NCBI GenBank assembly: GCA_963681505.1
Contig: OY811972.1
Span: forward strand, 2,144,163 to 2,208,162
Length of the DNA stretch: 64,000 bases
From: Eunapius fragilis
Taxonomy: Eukaryota > Porifera > Demospongiae > Spongillida > Spongillidae
Direction: 5' to 3'
The notes beneath the pieces are model-generated. The model was not told the origin of the DNA. It did no database searches and saw only the letters and a program-made list of their open reading frames with translations. The position numbers and the translations under genes are program-made. Position 1 is the first letter of the stretch. Every line of letters starts with the position of its first letter. Below are positions 25,201 through 40,200 of the stretch, piece by piece.

Positions 25201-28200
25201 AAATTCGTTTAATTATTTATAACCTTTGAAACTTTGTCATGCCCAACAAAATACCTTTATGATTAATTTAGATTCCTCAATGATGTACATGAAAACATAG
25301 GTTTGATTATTATTTCTAATATGTCGGCATGCACAATGGCACAGCTATTCACCTTGGCACTTTACCCCACTCTCTTGTCCTCTGTGGCAGTGATGAATAC
25401 CAACAGAATATGAGGAAGAGCAACTTAGCAAACTGCTTTCTGTACCACTGCAGTATACACCATCCAACACAAATGGATTTTGACTTGGTCCAAATGAAGC
25501 AATTGAATAATATTCTGCACCTGCAGCATGTATTAAAAGATGGCATGGTAATATGACTGGAAAGGTATTTAAAATTTCATTATTAATCCAGGTATAGTAC
25601 ATACACATGTGTACTGTTTTGAACTGTGAAGTAAATGTATATGCATATTTCCTATGGGGGGCCCACCCATTCTCACCATAGACATGACTTCACTGTTTGT
25701 GTAATTTATGAATGCTTGTATATAATATTAGACATCTACAGGTTGTTAATATTCTATGGTCATTTCGCTCCATTCTATATTTTAGGAGAAGTTCCATCCA
25801 TTGAATGGAGTCTCTTCTAAAAATAGAATGGCATGAAACGGCCAGGAAAATTGCTCTGATTGTGATCATTAATATCTTGATTATAGAATAGGTAACCACC
25901 AACGATTAGCAGATTCTGGTAGCAACTGGACGTTTTCGCATACATTGCAATTTTGGTGCTGGAGAGATGCTGCTTCATTCAGTTTTACCCTGAAGGTTAC
26001 TGAACTTTGTAATGGATGAGTGTAAAGGGTATGTAAAAATACAGAACGGATGTGGCAATAAGTGCTGGAAAATGATATGTCGGTTTGTAATTGATGCTAT
26101 TTGATAATAATAATATGCAGCGAAAAGGGACCAATTGCATATTTTTTCTAGTTTATATCATATTCTAAGAGACACCTAAGCTATGTCCTCTACAACTTCT
26201 TTCTTACGCACTGGAAATTAGTCTGTCCATCATGAAGTCCTGAATTTGTAATTACGTGTACAAACATTTTAATTGCATGCTTCAACTTTGAAGTTCCTCC
26301 CAGGAAAATTTTTATAATATGTGTAAGGTCCCTTTTCAATGCCACGACCCTATATTGTTACTATACAATATCCCACAACCCCATTTTCTCATAGAATTAG
26401 CGTTCTGAATGTTTATGGGATCGTGTCTGAGAGAAGGGACCTAGCGCATATTTTTATTAGCACTAGCAGCACCAACTTTATGGCACCCTATGGGAGTGTT
26501 ATGTTCTGAACTTGGCATTCAACAAGGAGATCCCTTAGGCCCACAATTGTTCTACTTGGTTAAACACGAACTCATCCACAATATAGGACAAGGAATGCTC
26601 TCAGCCACAATTTAATTCATGGTATCTAGATGATGGCGTTCTTACAGGTACTACAAGTAAATAAAAAATCTTCTCTATGATAAAGTTAGTGGGATATAGG
26701 ATTTGAAGGCAATGGTGGTGTAAAAAGCAAGGAAACAAGGGTCTGTAATAGTAAGTGAAAATGTCATAGTCCTATATTTAGCCCGTTTGTAGCATATACT
26801 ATATGTTCGTGTGCTAAATATAGGACTATGACATTTTCCCTTACTATTACAGACCCTTGTTTCCTTGCGTTTTACACCACCATTGCCTTCAAATCCTATA
26901 TCCCACCAACTTTCTCACAGAGGTTTTTTATTTACTTGTTTCACTCATTTTTTTTTTTGTTCGTGCACATTGCGCAATGTTCAGCCACCAGTGTCATTTT
27001 GTAACCAAGCTTAGAAAGAGTTATTGGGAGAGTCCTGAATCTGCTCGCTTGGCGAAGAGAGTGCAGTACGGGAAGGCTAAGCGTACCCTGCAAAACCAAA
27101 CGAGCCATCGAAAGAGTAATACCAATAAAGTTATTCAAAGATATGTAAATGTAGCTACCTACGTTGCTTAGCGCACCGTTTCTTTTCTGGGTTCTTGATA
27201 CCGCCATTTTTACTTTAAGATATCTAATATGTTATCTAATTATGCGTCTTACGTATACCGTATAATTGATTGTTTACCAAAATATAACATCGGCTATTTT
27301 ATATGAAAGCGGCTCTTCCAGCCTATTCTGAAGATATTGGTGAAATTTTCATTGTTTTTAAAAAAGTGTTCATATCCCGAGTTATGCGTTGCCAAGAAGG
27401 AGAGACCATGTTGTGTCAACTCCAGTACAATCTGAAAAGCAGCGTCAAACATCAGTTGATGGATGGGATAAGGCTAAGCCAGCTGCCTTTGATGTTACTG
27501 TCACCTCTCCTCTTACCCCAGTCACCCTGAATGAGGCCAGCATCCATGAAGGAGCAGTAGTCTTGGCTGCCAAGACCAGGAAGCATGCAGCTAATGATGC
27601 TAGATGCCAAGCACTAGCTGACCCTATGACAAAGTTGACCTAAGTCTACAGTTGTCAGAGACATCTATGGTCACCTCAGCATCTCTCTGGTGAGGTCTGT
27701 GGCTAGGCCCATTATGGGAAGAGAGACAGTTAATTAAATCTTTTGTAGGCTGGCTATGTGTTTAACATATTGTGAATAGTGTGTGCATCTCTGTAATAAT
27801 GTAATAATAATGGTGCACCTGCTGCCAGCCGTTTAGAAATAATCAGTGTTGTAACACAGATATTCCGCCGTCATCTTCGCAACCATCTGTTCTGTCTTAT
27901 TCACAGCCTTTGTCATCTTCTGCTTTGAATACACTCTCTCAGCATTTGAATCTCACTCTTTTAATGATTTCCACCTGCTCCGTGTACAGTATCTAATACA
28001 CAGCCTTAACCTCTACAACCATCACAATTGCAACCATACATGTACAACACGAGTACCAGCCTCCGCAAACTGTTTTTCCAATATCTGCCAGGCTGACTCT
28101 TCATTCACAAACATCGTTGTCAAGCGGTCATGTGGTTTCGCCATCTACACTTGCGGCACCAACTATGGCCATTATCTGTAACAGTTCCGCTAAGGCTTCC

Positions 28201-31200
28201 ACAGAAACAAAGGTGTCGGTACAAATTTCGCCACCATCACATCAATTAGTCTCGTCCCCAGACCCAACGGACGCAGCTGCGGATGGATTACATCACCGCC
28301 TACTGTCGCGTAGCGGTGATGTAATCCATCCGCAGCTGCGTCCGTTGGGTCTGGGGACGAGACTACACATCAATCACCTTCACAACAGGTACTACAACCA
28401 CCACAAATAATTTCATCTCAGTCTTCGCTGCAGACGACATCAAAATCAAACTCTTTCAGCGTTCCATGTGTTGGAGAAGGCAAAAAACCATTCATCGAAT
28501 GTCTTTGTGTCTGAAAGGAAACCGTATTTGGTGCAAGGGTGTAGAGAGAATATTGCTCCATCCATGTGGCACTCCTATATGTCCAGTCATGCTAAAGGAA
28601 TTTTTCCTGGCGATGTCCCTATCACCTGGTTGCAGGAAAAACACCTTTATATTTGCCACCATTGTTCGTAGTTAGTTGCCTTGTCCCATCAGTCCTCACA
28701 CAGTCGAAAATGTACATCTTCTACATCATATCCATTGGCCTCCCCTGGTAGCCAGTCCAATATTTCAAACTCAAGTGCTCTTCCATCAGATGTGTTACCT
28801 TCCTTAGAAGAAGTTTTCAGCCTCACCATTCAATTTATTCCAAACTGAGCTAAGCAAGCCTTTGCAAGAGCTCTCTCCTCAACTTTACAGATGGTTGTTT
28901 CTGAGAACTCCTTATATTCCTGGTTGAAGCTATTAATGCTTCTAAAGTCTAAAGTGCATCCTTCCAAGTGTCAAGAGAGGAGGCCATCATAATAAACCAG
29001 TCCCCATTGAGGCTCTTTGTGACCTTTGGTTAAAGGACAGCTTCAGTGAATTGTGGAGGATGGCAAAGGCCTGTGCTTCACCATCCAACCGATTGCATCA
29101 TGCCAAGGATAGCTCTTCAAAACAACAGGTGGTCTCAGCAATCTCCCTTGCACAAGATGGTCTTTATGGCAAAGCATGTCAGGCATTAGTTTCAACAAGT
29201 GTTGCACCAAATTCTGAAGAGACATGGAAGTTGCTACTTTCAAAGCACCCGAAGTGTGAACAACCTACCACATCTGCAGCACCTAAATTTGATACTAGCA
29301 TTCTCAGTAGTGTTAACATAATGAGATCGTTTCCTAAACTCACTGCTGCCGGGCCTATTGGTCACCATGTCCAGCATCTCATTGATGCAGCAGAGACTCC
29401 TTTTCAGACGGCGATTCTGTCTTTTCTCGAGGCAGTTGTTCATCTTCTTGCATCAGAAAAAGCCCCATCTCAATTGTCTGTCTTCCTCGCTGGTGGAAAC
29501 CTGACTGCATTTCTGCATTGAATAAATCTAAGCCTGATTGCCCCCTGGATGTTCAGCCCATTGCTGTTGGAGAAACCCTCCGTCGCATGACGGAAAAGTG
29601 TCTTTGTGCTGCAGTGAAGTGCAAGGCAGCAGAGTTCTTTCAATCACATCAATTTTGGTGTGCCCTTTTGGCACAGAGAAAATTGCCCATGAGCTAGAGG
29701 GGTGTATTGAGGAGCATTGGTCTGATCCTGAATTTGCTGTTCTTAAGGTAGATCTGAAGAACGCATTTAACGTGGTGTCTCGTCAAGTACTCTTGGTTAA
29801 AGTTAAAAATCACTTTCCAGAGTTACTACCTTAGGCCTGTTGGTGCTATGGGCCACATCCTTTGCTATGGCACACAATGGGTCATCTGCAGTCTGAATCT
29901 GGAGTTCAGCAAAAGGATCCACTTGGACCTCTTTTTTTGACCTGGCTTTGAATTTACTGATTTCTGAAATATCTAAAGATGATGTTTGTTCACATCTTCA
30001 ATTCCATGCCTTGAATCATGATGACGGAGTGCTGGCTGGTCCCATATCTGCGGTGCATAGGGCACTGGTATTGATCAAAGCTATTGGTCCATCACTTGGC
30101 CTGTTTGTGAATGTGTCAAAATGTGAGGTCTTCAGCCAGAGTGATTTGAGCTTGTTCCAAATTGACATGAAACAGTCTCGCAATCCCAACATTGAGATAT
30201 TTGAAATTCCAATAGGTGACAAAGATTTTTGCTCAGCCTTTATTTCCAGGAAGCAGTCTAAGGCAAGACCTTGCTTGAAAGACTTGAGAAAGTTGGTGCA
30301 GTGGACCCTCAGGTTGCTGTAACACTTTTGCGTATGTGTGGTGGATTTTGTCAGCTTGCACATCTAGCCCATGTCACTCCTCCTTCACTTGCTATGACTT
30401 CTCTTCAGCTTTTTGATGAAGATGTTCGTAGATCTTTTTCATTATGCACTGTAGTTGATACAACTGATGTTGCCTGGCAGCAGGCCCAGCTAAGCCTAAG
30501 CAGAGGAGGTTTGGCATGAGGTCTCTGTCCCTACACTCACCTGCAGCATTCATTGCATCTTTATGCTCTTCTGGCTATGGCTCCCCTTCCAACCACCATC
30601 GCTCTGATGCAATACAGACATTCAATGAATCTGTATCTCCTTCTGATGCAATTCAGTCTGATGGTTTAGTTTCATCTACAGTCCATCAAAATCAACTTTC
30701 GAGCAAGATTGACATCCATCAGTTCAATAACATCCTGATCATTTCTTCTGTTGCTGATAAGGCTCGTTTGTTGTCTGTCTCGTCCCCACATGCTGCTTCT
30801 GGCTAACTTAAGTCCCTTCTGAAGGTCTTGGCCTTCATCTTGAGCCCTCAGTATTCCAGGTAGCAGTCAAGTGGTGTCTTGGTATGGACACCTCTAATGG
30901 TTCCCTGTGTGCCCTGTGCCCAAACAGTGCATTAGATCCCCTTGGTCATCATGCTACAACATGCAAAAAAGGAGGAGACATAGTTACCCGCCACAACCAG
31001 CTGCGCAATGTGTTGGCGGAGACTTGCCATAGAGCCCACTTGAGCATAAAGGTGGAGATGGGTAGCAATCTTACACCTGAGCATGACCATTCACGCCCTG
31101 CAGACATTTTGCTACCCAACTGGGCCCTTGGCAAACCAGCTGCATTTGATATTTCAGTGACATCACCGCAAAACCCCAAAATCATTTCAGTAGCGGGATT

Positions 31201-34200
31201 GTCAGCTGGGGCAGCCGCCTTGTCCACTGTTGAGTGAAAGCATGCTGAGAATGACCCCAAATGAAATGCTTTGGACTGGTGTTGTGTACGTCTGATCACG
31301 GAGTCCTATGGTGCTTGGGGAAAGGAAGCCATGGGCTTGTTTAAGATGCTTTGCCTCCCGTCTTGCCATCATATCAGACAAACCAAAGTCAGTTGTGCTG
31401 TCTGAACTGTATAGCAGGCTCAACTTGCACCTGGTGTGGGCAAATGTGACAGCAATCCTTTCCAGGTGGCTCCCATCCTAAAGTTTATTGAACTGTAGTA
31501 TTTTTAATAATAATATAAAATGTACTTGTTCCATCAGTTTTTTTCCCTCTATAAAACAATCATCTCCTGTCCTGCAGATATCGTGGTTCATGGATGGGAC
31601 AGGGGAAAGCCAGCAGCCTTTGATGTTACAGTAACTTCACCACTTACTCCCGTATCCCTGAACAATGCCAGTGCATTGGTGGGGGCAGCAGCGCATGCTT
31701 CTGAATGCAGAAAGCATGCAGCCAATGACACCAGGTGCCAGGAGTTGGGATGGTTGTGTATCCCCTTAGCTGTGTATGGCAATTGGGGGAAGGAGGCTCA
31801 GAGTGTTTTTTCCCGGCTCGCTTCTCGCTTTCCATCAGCCAGGCCACCCCCAAAACCCAAAATGTTGTCTGAAATCTATAGCCGCCTCAACATGTCCCTG
31901 GTGAGGTCTGTGGCAAGGGCCATCATGGGAAGGGAAGCTGTCCAAGGGTAGGGTAGTGGAACTGTAGGTTGATTTAATGTGTTTGTAAGTAGAACTGCAG
32001 ATTCATTAAAATAAATAGTATAGCAATAATGTGTCTGTATTGTACATGTATGTATGTATGTATGTATTTTAATAATAATACGTATAATAAATAAATAATA
32101 ATATGGAGAGAAGCCACTGCCACTATCTCCTCTGTAGCCTCTAGACTTGCCACTTCCATGTGTTGGCCAAAGTCCATCGTACTTAATGAGATCTATGGCC
32201 GACTGAATCTCCTGGGCTAATGCTACAGCTATCCTCTCTAGGATAACTCGTGTGCTGTAGAGCTGTACTTTGTATATAATCAGTGTTGTTTCTGTATATT
32301 CATGTTTTAATAAAAAATGATGTTGTTTGTGTGTGTCATTGCTGTAATGTATAATTATTAATAAAAATAATAATATAATCTAGGATAGCTCGTGTACTGT
32401 AGAGCTGCACTTTGTATTTAATAATAAAATAATAATAATAATAATAATATAATTAGCAAGTAATGGCATATGAATGCACTTATAAACCGCCTTCGACAAT
32501 TTTAAACACTATCTTGTAACACATCACTAGGTCAAAGTACATCCTGCAATATTCAAGAGATTGATGATTTAAGTTTATTAGCCGAGTGCTATAATCCATG
32601 AATGAAAGCCTCTATTGCAGACAGCTCTGGTATAGAAACGTTGGACTTTCTCAATGAATTGATGTCCTGATGAAGCCATGAATTCCATACCTGAGTATTT
32701 GACTCTAGAAGTGGCCGAACATAGGTAATGAATAGCCATAGCAGTATTGAAACATCACTAGGGTGAAAACCCTTCAAAAGAAGAGTACAGCGATGATGAG
32801 CCCTAGCAGAGAAATAACTGAGCAGTGAATATGAAACTTTAATCAGAGACGCCAAGATCGCGAATTGAAGATACTTGTTCTAAGACTACACCTTGATAGA
32901 GAATATTTAATAAGTGGTATTGTTAGGTGGCCAAAAGGATAACACTGCATTTTTGGAAAGCAATACTTAGCTGCCACTTGGAAGACCAGTTACAAAATTC
33001 AGTTTGTGAATGCAGTATTCTCTGCAATGCAACGGGTAGAATATAATTTAGTATCATCAGCAACAATTTTCACTTTAACAGATGGTACAAGAACAGTCTG
33101 GAAGATCATTGATATATATTAGAAAGAGCAGAGGACCTAGAACAGCTTCATCTTGGTTGGCAGTCATTCCTTCAGTGGGTCTGAACTGTCGTCACCTTGA
33201 GCCTGATCAGTTGTGGTGCCTTGGAATTATAATTAACACGTATTCAGGTTCTTGCTGCCCAAACTGCCCTGATCACCAGCTAGATCCACTGGGACACCAT
33301 GCAGTGACATGTAATGGTGGAGGAATGTCGTGCTGCACCCCAACAGGTTTAGGGATGTTTATTCTCAGTTCTGCCACCGAGCATGTCTGGGGACAGCTTG
33401 AAGTGGGTTGTGGTTTGGGGGCAGATAAAAGACATAGTCGTTCAGCTGATAGTCTTGTGCACAACTGGATAATCGGCAAACCAGCAGCTTTTGACCTAAC
33501 AATAACCTCACCACCTAATTCCTCTATTTTAACTGAAGCTGGAACTAGAAGTGGGTCAGCAGGATGGCAGCTGAAGTTCGGAAGCATTAATTTTGGTTAA
33601 TGATCCTAAGGGTTCAGAACTTGGCTGGGTTGCTATACCCCTGGCAGTTGAAACTTATGGTTGCTGGGATGCAGAAGCCCTGCGCACCATTTCTCGACTA
33701 GCATGCATTTTGTTTGGGCATTCAGTTGCAGTGCATCAAATTCAAAGCCATCACTACAATCTGCCAACGTTTTAGTCTAACATTAATCAGAGTGGATTCG
33801 CCTGCGCATGTCCAAGAGACTGGCTAAACCTGTTATTTTATTATAGTATCTGAGGTAGTGTATTGTACCCATTGTCACATTACTCTGCTATAAGTGATTT
33901 GGCAGTCCTAACTGACCCTCGGCTTGACGCTGTGCGTTTGGGTCTCGGGTTAAGCTACACAACGTGCGCTAGGTCCCTTTTTGCTGCCACGACCCCATAC
34001 ATAGAATCCTTGCAAAATTGTCAAATTCTTGTTGAATACTCTAATATACAGGAGCACGTCAAAATTTAAACACTCCTGCAGAAAGATAAATAAGCTACAT
34101 GTACAACCCCACTTTAAATTATGTTCTGTAGAGAGACTGTGAAGACTACAAAATAATACATATACCATAGAGAGATTGTGTGGCATTATAGGATGTCAAT

Positions 34201-37200
34201 AGCTAGCTTCTTGAACTTTGTGCATTTGAATAACATGCATGAGCAGAGACATAAGATTTGTGTGAAAACCCCCATGCATATCATAATAATGATGAATGTG
34301 TACAATTCATACATACCCGATCTTGAGTAATTCAGTTGTCTACAAACGACTTCAGCAACTCCATAGTTATAGAGATTGCACACAGACCCCCATATACTGA
34401 CTCCAGGACTGGACTGGACACATAGCTCGATTCTCCCTTCACGTGCTGTTGGTCCTCCAGCCAAACGAACTGATCCTGGTTGGCAGCCTTCAGAAAAAAA
34501 GGTTAATATAAATCATGTGGCAGCAGAACACAAGATTAAGATTGTTTTGTCACAGACATGGAGGACATGTGTCCAGTTTCAATGCACACGTGAGTATCTA
34601 GTTTAAGTAATGCACTGGTATTTCGAACACATTAACTTTCGATTGCAACTCAAGGTTGTAGAAGGGAAGCAATAGCCGGTGGGGGCTCAGGGGTGGGGGT
34701 CCATTATAATAAAAGACTTACAATTAACTCAATTAAAAGTTTGATTGCCACAACTTGCCTTGGACAGATTGTTCACTGCAGGATTCTGTTAATTGACAAA
34801 TATAAAACGCAGTATATAGGTATACTTTCTTTATCAGTTGCTGACCTGTTTGACTTTGTGCCACCTTCCCTCTACAGCTGACTCCCGCTCTTGAAGACAA
34901 GTCACATGAAACACTATTGCCATTGGAGCAGCTGGTAATATTGCTTTCGTATCCATAGCAATAAAAACGATAAGAATACGTTGGCATTATGGGATAGCGT
35001 GAATAGCGGTAGTTATTAGCTACGAGGTCTGTGGTAAGGAATTCAAATGAACACTGGAATGATATAAATCAACGTACTGGTGGTAGGGAAGCCTAGCTGT
35101 CTACAAACCACCAGTGCGTCCTGGTAGCTGAAATAGCCACCACACAATCCATTCCACTTGCCGCTATTGCATACTTCCACGTTCCCTTCTGTGCTTATGT
35201 CACCACCAGTCAAACGTACTTGACCATCAGTACAGGCCGATGCTTTGTGGGAATTAAATAGTTATCTAATAGCATGTGCACGCTATACTCTTACTTGAAC
35301 ACCTGACGCCAGCATCGTCATAACCGTAGTGATTGCAGGGAGAGTAGTCCCCGATCAGGCTCTGGTAGTCACATTGGAACAGAGATAGTTCCGTGCCCCG
35401 GCAGTTTACGTTGTTCATGTAAATTGCTTGAATTCCACTTGAATTAGAATTATATATGTAATATGTACCTTTTTGGCAGGGAGGGGGGAGCGGGGACGGG
35501 AAGGTGTGTAATGGCTCATAGAACGATTTAGTCATTGACCAAGCCGTTATATGCATCAAAGCAGACTTTCTATGCATGTGTATGCTATGTCATGAGGTTT
35601 AGCTCATTCAAGCTATAGAACGTATCCATGTAGTGATCCACGTGGCCTATTATAATTCCACAGCACATATTCAATTTTTTGAGGCGCTAACTAGGGAAAA
35701 CAATGGGTCTTAGGATAAATTAAATTGTGACTAATATATTCACAAACTGGTTCGTGACACACCAGACGGAGAGCACATATGACACATGAACACACATTTA
35801 TATACAATAACAACCGGTTTATCCGGTACTCGTCCCGCGCCCGCAATACGCATGTGCACATCCGTATATCACACCCCTGCCCACTTAGGGCACGGCTGTT
35901 TGCGGCCCATTCAATGTTGGACAATAAGACCTACGCCCCGAAATATTGAAACGATGACATCATGCATTATGACCTAACCAAGCACTTTGTATTTTCGAGC
36001 TATATAAGGTCTGTACTTGTTGCACCGACATGTAACAGCCATTTTAGTACAGACATACCATTTATCTATCCATCGTATAAATTTTGTGCCACAACTCTGT
36101 AGCGCCCGCTAGCTATAGCGCTCGCAAGCCGAGTACCTCAGTTGGATATCCTCCACAAAGAAGTGAACAGTGGACCACTGCCAATATTCCTAGGAAAAAG
36201 CTAAGCGTGATTAGGTAGCGGAAGGTTAAGACTACCTAGATAGTGTGTAGACTAAGTGCGGCCGGCTGAAATGATGGCGCTACAGATCGTCAAATATCGC
36301 TGATTTTACAAGAGTTCTAATGCCATGTCAAGCACAACGATAGGTATAGTCCTGAAAGTTCAATCTTCGTTGATTGTGGTATTGCTGCCACATCTTGTGA
36401 CACGATTTTGATAAGGTGCTCCATCACACACTGCATTTTAGCTCTGCAACTGCATCTCTTATACGTAGGCACATGTTATTCTGTGCATGCAATTATGCAT
36501 GGATGCATACGTGGATTTGACTCCTTATTCTGCAAGCCGGAAGGAGACTGACTGAATCCTGCCACGTTTATACAAGCCTAGTGCATGTAATGAAGATAAT
36601 GTTAACTAGGTGAATGGCATTAAGAGCTAAAGGTTATAAAGTCATGCAGCATTTATACTGGCATACAATGTTCAGCTGATGTTGTTAAGGCAGCAAGATT
36701 GAATCAGATGTATTAATTGATAACTAACTTTTACAGTGAGTGCATAATCGTTTCAAGGTGTCAGGTGTGAAACCTGGTAGGTCGTTGACAACCATAGTGA
36801 TGGAAATGGAAGTGCATGGTGTTTTGATATTCCAATGCTGTGGGGTACATAGTGCCTGATTCACCTGATATAAAGATCAAGTAGAAACCTTTACACCTGC
36901 AATGCATAGTACGCATTATTGTGCCTCTCCATCCTTGCAGAGGTCCCAGCTTGATCCATACCATACTTCATCACTGGGGATTTAGTTGTCATGCAGGGTG
37001 AGCCTGTAAACTATTATAGTGAGTTGATTTATAAATATCATCTTATTTAAGCTATCCATGAACCCGGTAGCTTTTCCATCAATGTGGAACATATATAGGT
37101 GTCTTCTTGTATCTTCTTTCTGCCAGAAGAATGGCAGTAAAATGGAGAGCTATCTCAACCCCCTTTGAGGTTTCTTGCCTCTGACCTCTTCCTGCATGGA

Positions 37201-40200
37201 GATATATTTTGTAGTAGAAGCCTTACGCGCCCATATACATGCATGTATGTATAAGCAAAGTTGCTTTAGATTTTTTTGTAGTTGATTTTTATGGGTATTG
37301 TGCAGCTAATGCCATTTAAATGATTGCTAGGCCAGCTGTGATTCTTGTTCTGCACTCACTGTAATCCCTGACTCCATGCACCAGTGATGCTTCTTATTTT
37401 AATCACTGATCACTTAATAGATTTTAATTGTCAGGTAGTTAGTCCATAAGTTATGCACAAGGTTCACTCTGGAGACCTTCATTACAGTGTTGTCATGCTG
37501 ACTGATGTGGTTGCTAAGGCTGGTGGATATTCCCTAATAGACATGCATGTAATGAAGAATCAAGCTATTCTTTGACTAGGTTTGTGCTGTTGTCAATATT
37601 GCAAAAAATCTAGGGTCTCAGATTCCATATACATATCAGAACATCCAGCTATAGCTGATATTTGACTTCAAGCCCTGATGTCCCTGGAACATTCACTCTG
37701 CTACGACGTTTAAATCCAAGCTAGGTATCTAGGGGGTACTAGTGCTGTGCCATAACAATAGGGATATATAATACAACTGCAAGTACATTTGCTTGATGCA
37801 GCTCCAGAGGCTGCCTATACCTTTCTATAAACATAAGCAAAGAGAGGGCACAAAAAATACTGTAGAATTGACATGGAAGTTTGTCACCTGCACGATGTAT
37901 GTGAGTGCATTGTGCAGATTGACAAGAGCATTAAATGGTGGGGGTGTGAAATATTGCTATTGTACTTTTAAAGCTTAATAGCACGCCCTAAATTAATTAG
38001 CTGGCCTGGTGAACCACTCCTTTCCACTAGCTTGAGGGCATGAAGTGTTACAAAACCAGCGGTGTATAAGCATAGCACCATATTTACTGGTCAATATGCA
38101 TTAACATCTTACTCTTATTAACAACTATTTGATACTAGCATTTGAAGTCATTGCTTGCAGGAGCTACACTATTAGCTGGGCTTTGGGGATACATGGCTGC
38201 ATCCTCCTCAGAGTGAAATGCCACACCATGCAAGGCCTGAATACTGGTATATGGTGTCCTTTTTGCTTGCTCTATTATAAGACATGCGTTTTTCACACTC
38301 TGCAATGCAGCTGAACGTGTTGGCAATGGTACTCCATTGTACGTGTCATGATTATTCATAGAAAACAGGCAGCCCTTTCAGGCCGAAAACAGCCGGCCGC
38401 GCTTAGTGGACGACATAAACCAACTACTTGAAGCTTTCACATTGCCTGTATGTCAAACTTATATGTGGGAAAATTGGCAGCTACGTGCAATTCGCGCATC
38501 TTTCATACCTATTCGATCGTGCCGTACCTCATATGCCTATGAAAACGTGGCGCGTGTATTAATTGGAAAGCGTAATTTATCGTTTCAGGTGTGTGTCTTG
38601 AAGCCAGATGATTGCTGGTACTACTGCATATGTTTATAGTAACACCAGATGTAAGCATCTTGCAAGGCACATCGTTGAACATATGATGTCGATAATGAGG
38701 CTAACCGCCATGATTTTTACACCATATACCGTAACGCTCTAATTATCAAACTAAATGTCCAGCCGCAAACAGCCGTGTGAGTTGTGGTCTTTGTTGTAGC
38801 GGCGCTGCGAGGCAGTTGACCTTCGGCCTCAAATCTGTTCATCAGGCTCTGGCAACCCATTGTTCTTAGGCGGCTGTCTGGGGCCTTCGCACGTGGTGCC
38901 CATACCCCCTCAGACTGCTCGCAACTCAAAACGCTTAGCCGGGGCCTTCACTGTGGCTTGATCGTGAAGCCTACACTCCCTCGGCACGTTCCTTACATTG
39001 CTTTCCGACGGCAGGATCTCCTTGTCCTCCCCGGCGCAGGCTCCTACGGATGACTCTAACTAATCAGGGGGCATCCACATGGTCGCTGACCATTCTCCCT
39101 CTGACTCTGTAGCACATGCCTTCACCCGCTTATTGGAAGGGGTGACTCCTCCCCGGTGGTATAGAGGGGTTGCAGTGTCATCCCGGGAAGGTTGCCGCCA
39201 TGTTTGTTTGGTGTCCTAACTATTAAACGTCATCGTTTATAAATGCGTGTCACGTACGTGAACGTACGTGCTCGACACTTATTGAAAAAATCAATGGTTA
39301 GGGCACCAAAAAACATGGCGGCGATTGTTACTGCTATTGTTATGAACCTTCCCGGGATGACACTGCAACCCCTCTATAGCCCTCCCCGGCGGCCGGTTTC
39401 ACTACTAGCGGATTTGTCAGGGCCCTTTACATAGAGATCACACTCCATTCTCCTCTGCATGACGCGCATATAAATATGCCAACACATCTCGTAGGTACAC
39501 ATCCTCTCCTCCTTGTTCTTGAATTTCTTCCTCGGTGAGAAGATCACTTTTTCTGTCTTCTCGTGAGAGGGGGCTCCCGTCGTGGTGCGCACCCTTGTCG
39601 CCATTGTAATATATTCACAAACTGGCTCGTGACACACCAGACGGAGAGCACATATGACACACGAGCATACATTTATATACAATAACAACCGGTTTATCCG
39701 GTACTCGTCCCGCGCCCGCAATACGCATGCGCACATCCGATTGCACACATATCACAGACTCACACATAGAGCGCTGACTAAGGTAAACTGCCATATTAGA
39801 ACCGGTTTTTAAACGGACTGTACAAGTCAAACGCATCGTCTGGAGGACGTTTTAGCACCACCAAGTGTCACTACTGATGGATGCGCACCATACCATCGTT
39901 TTAAAAGTTTTCCAGCACCTTTTGTTTTGTATGTCCACTCGCACCTCTGAGGAGGGGGGGGGGAGGGGGGGGGGGGGGGGGGTTCGCGATGAGTGCCAAA
40001 TTAGAACTGGGGGTGTGTCGTAGCTTTTTTTATAGTTTCAATCGTACAGACAACCAGCAACGCCGCCAACATATCTAGAAGTATCCGAAGTGAAGTTCTA
40101 AACACACAAAAAAAATACATTTGCGTTCTCTGTCTGCAACTATGTCACTTTCTGTTAGTTCGAGGGGTAGTGATTTTAAAAACGCCATGCATTGCAAGAG

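Larger units (their letters stand above)
25521..34316. other. 8.8-kb receptor intron filled with transposable elements
   Basis: This intron splits SRCR3. It contains a block related to the 51.7-kb inverted-repeat element (25740-25960), several inverted GGTCCCTTTT-containing ends (26107-26460), a hairpin MITE, a basic-repeat protein remnant, and at least five LINE fragments stacked head to tail. No host exon was recognised inside. Confidence 0.7.

Noticed and set aside
35737-39743. Terminal repeats of an LTR element
   Set aside because: The two copies share only about 135 bp, lack TG...CA ends, and no retroelement coding parts lie between them.
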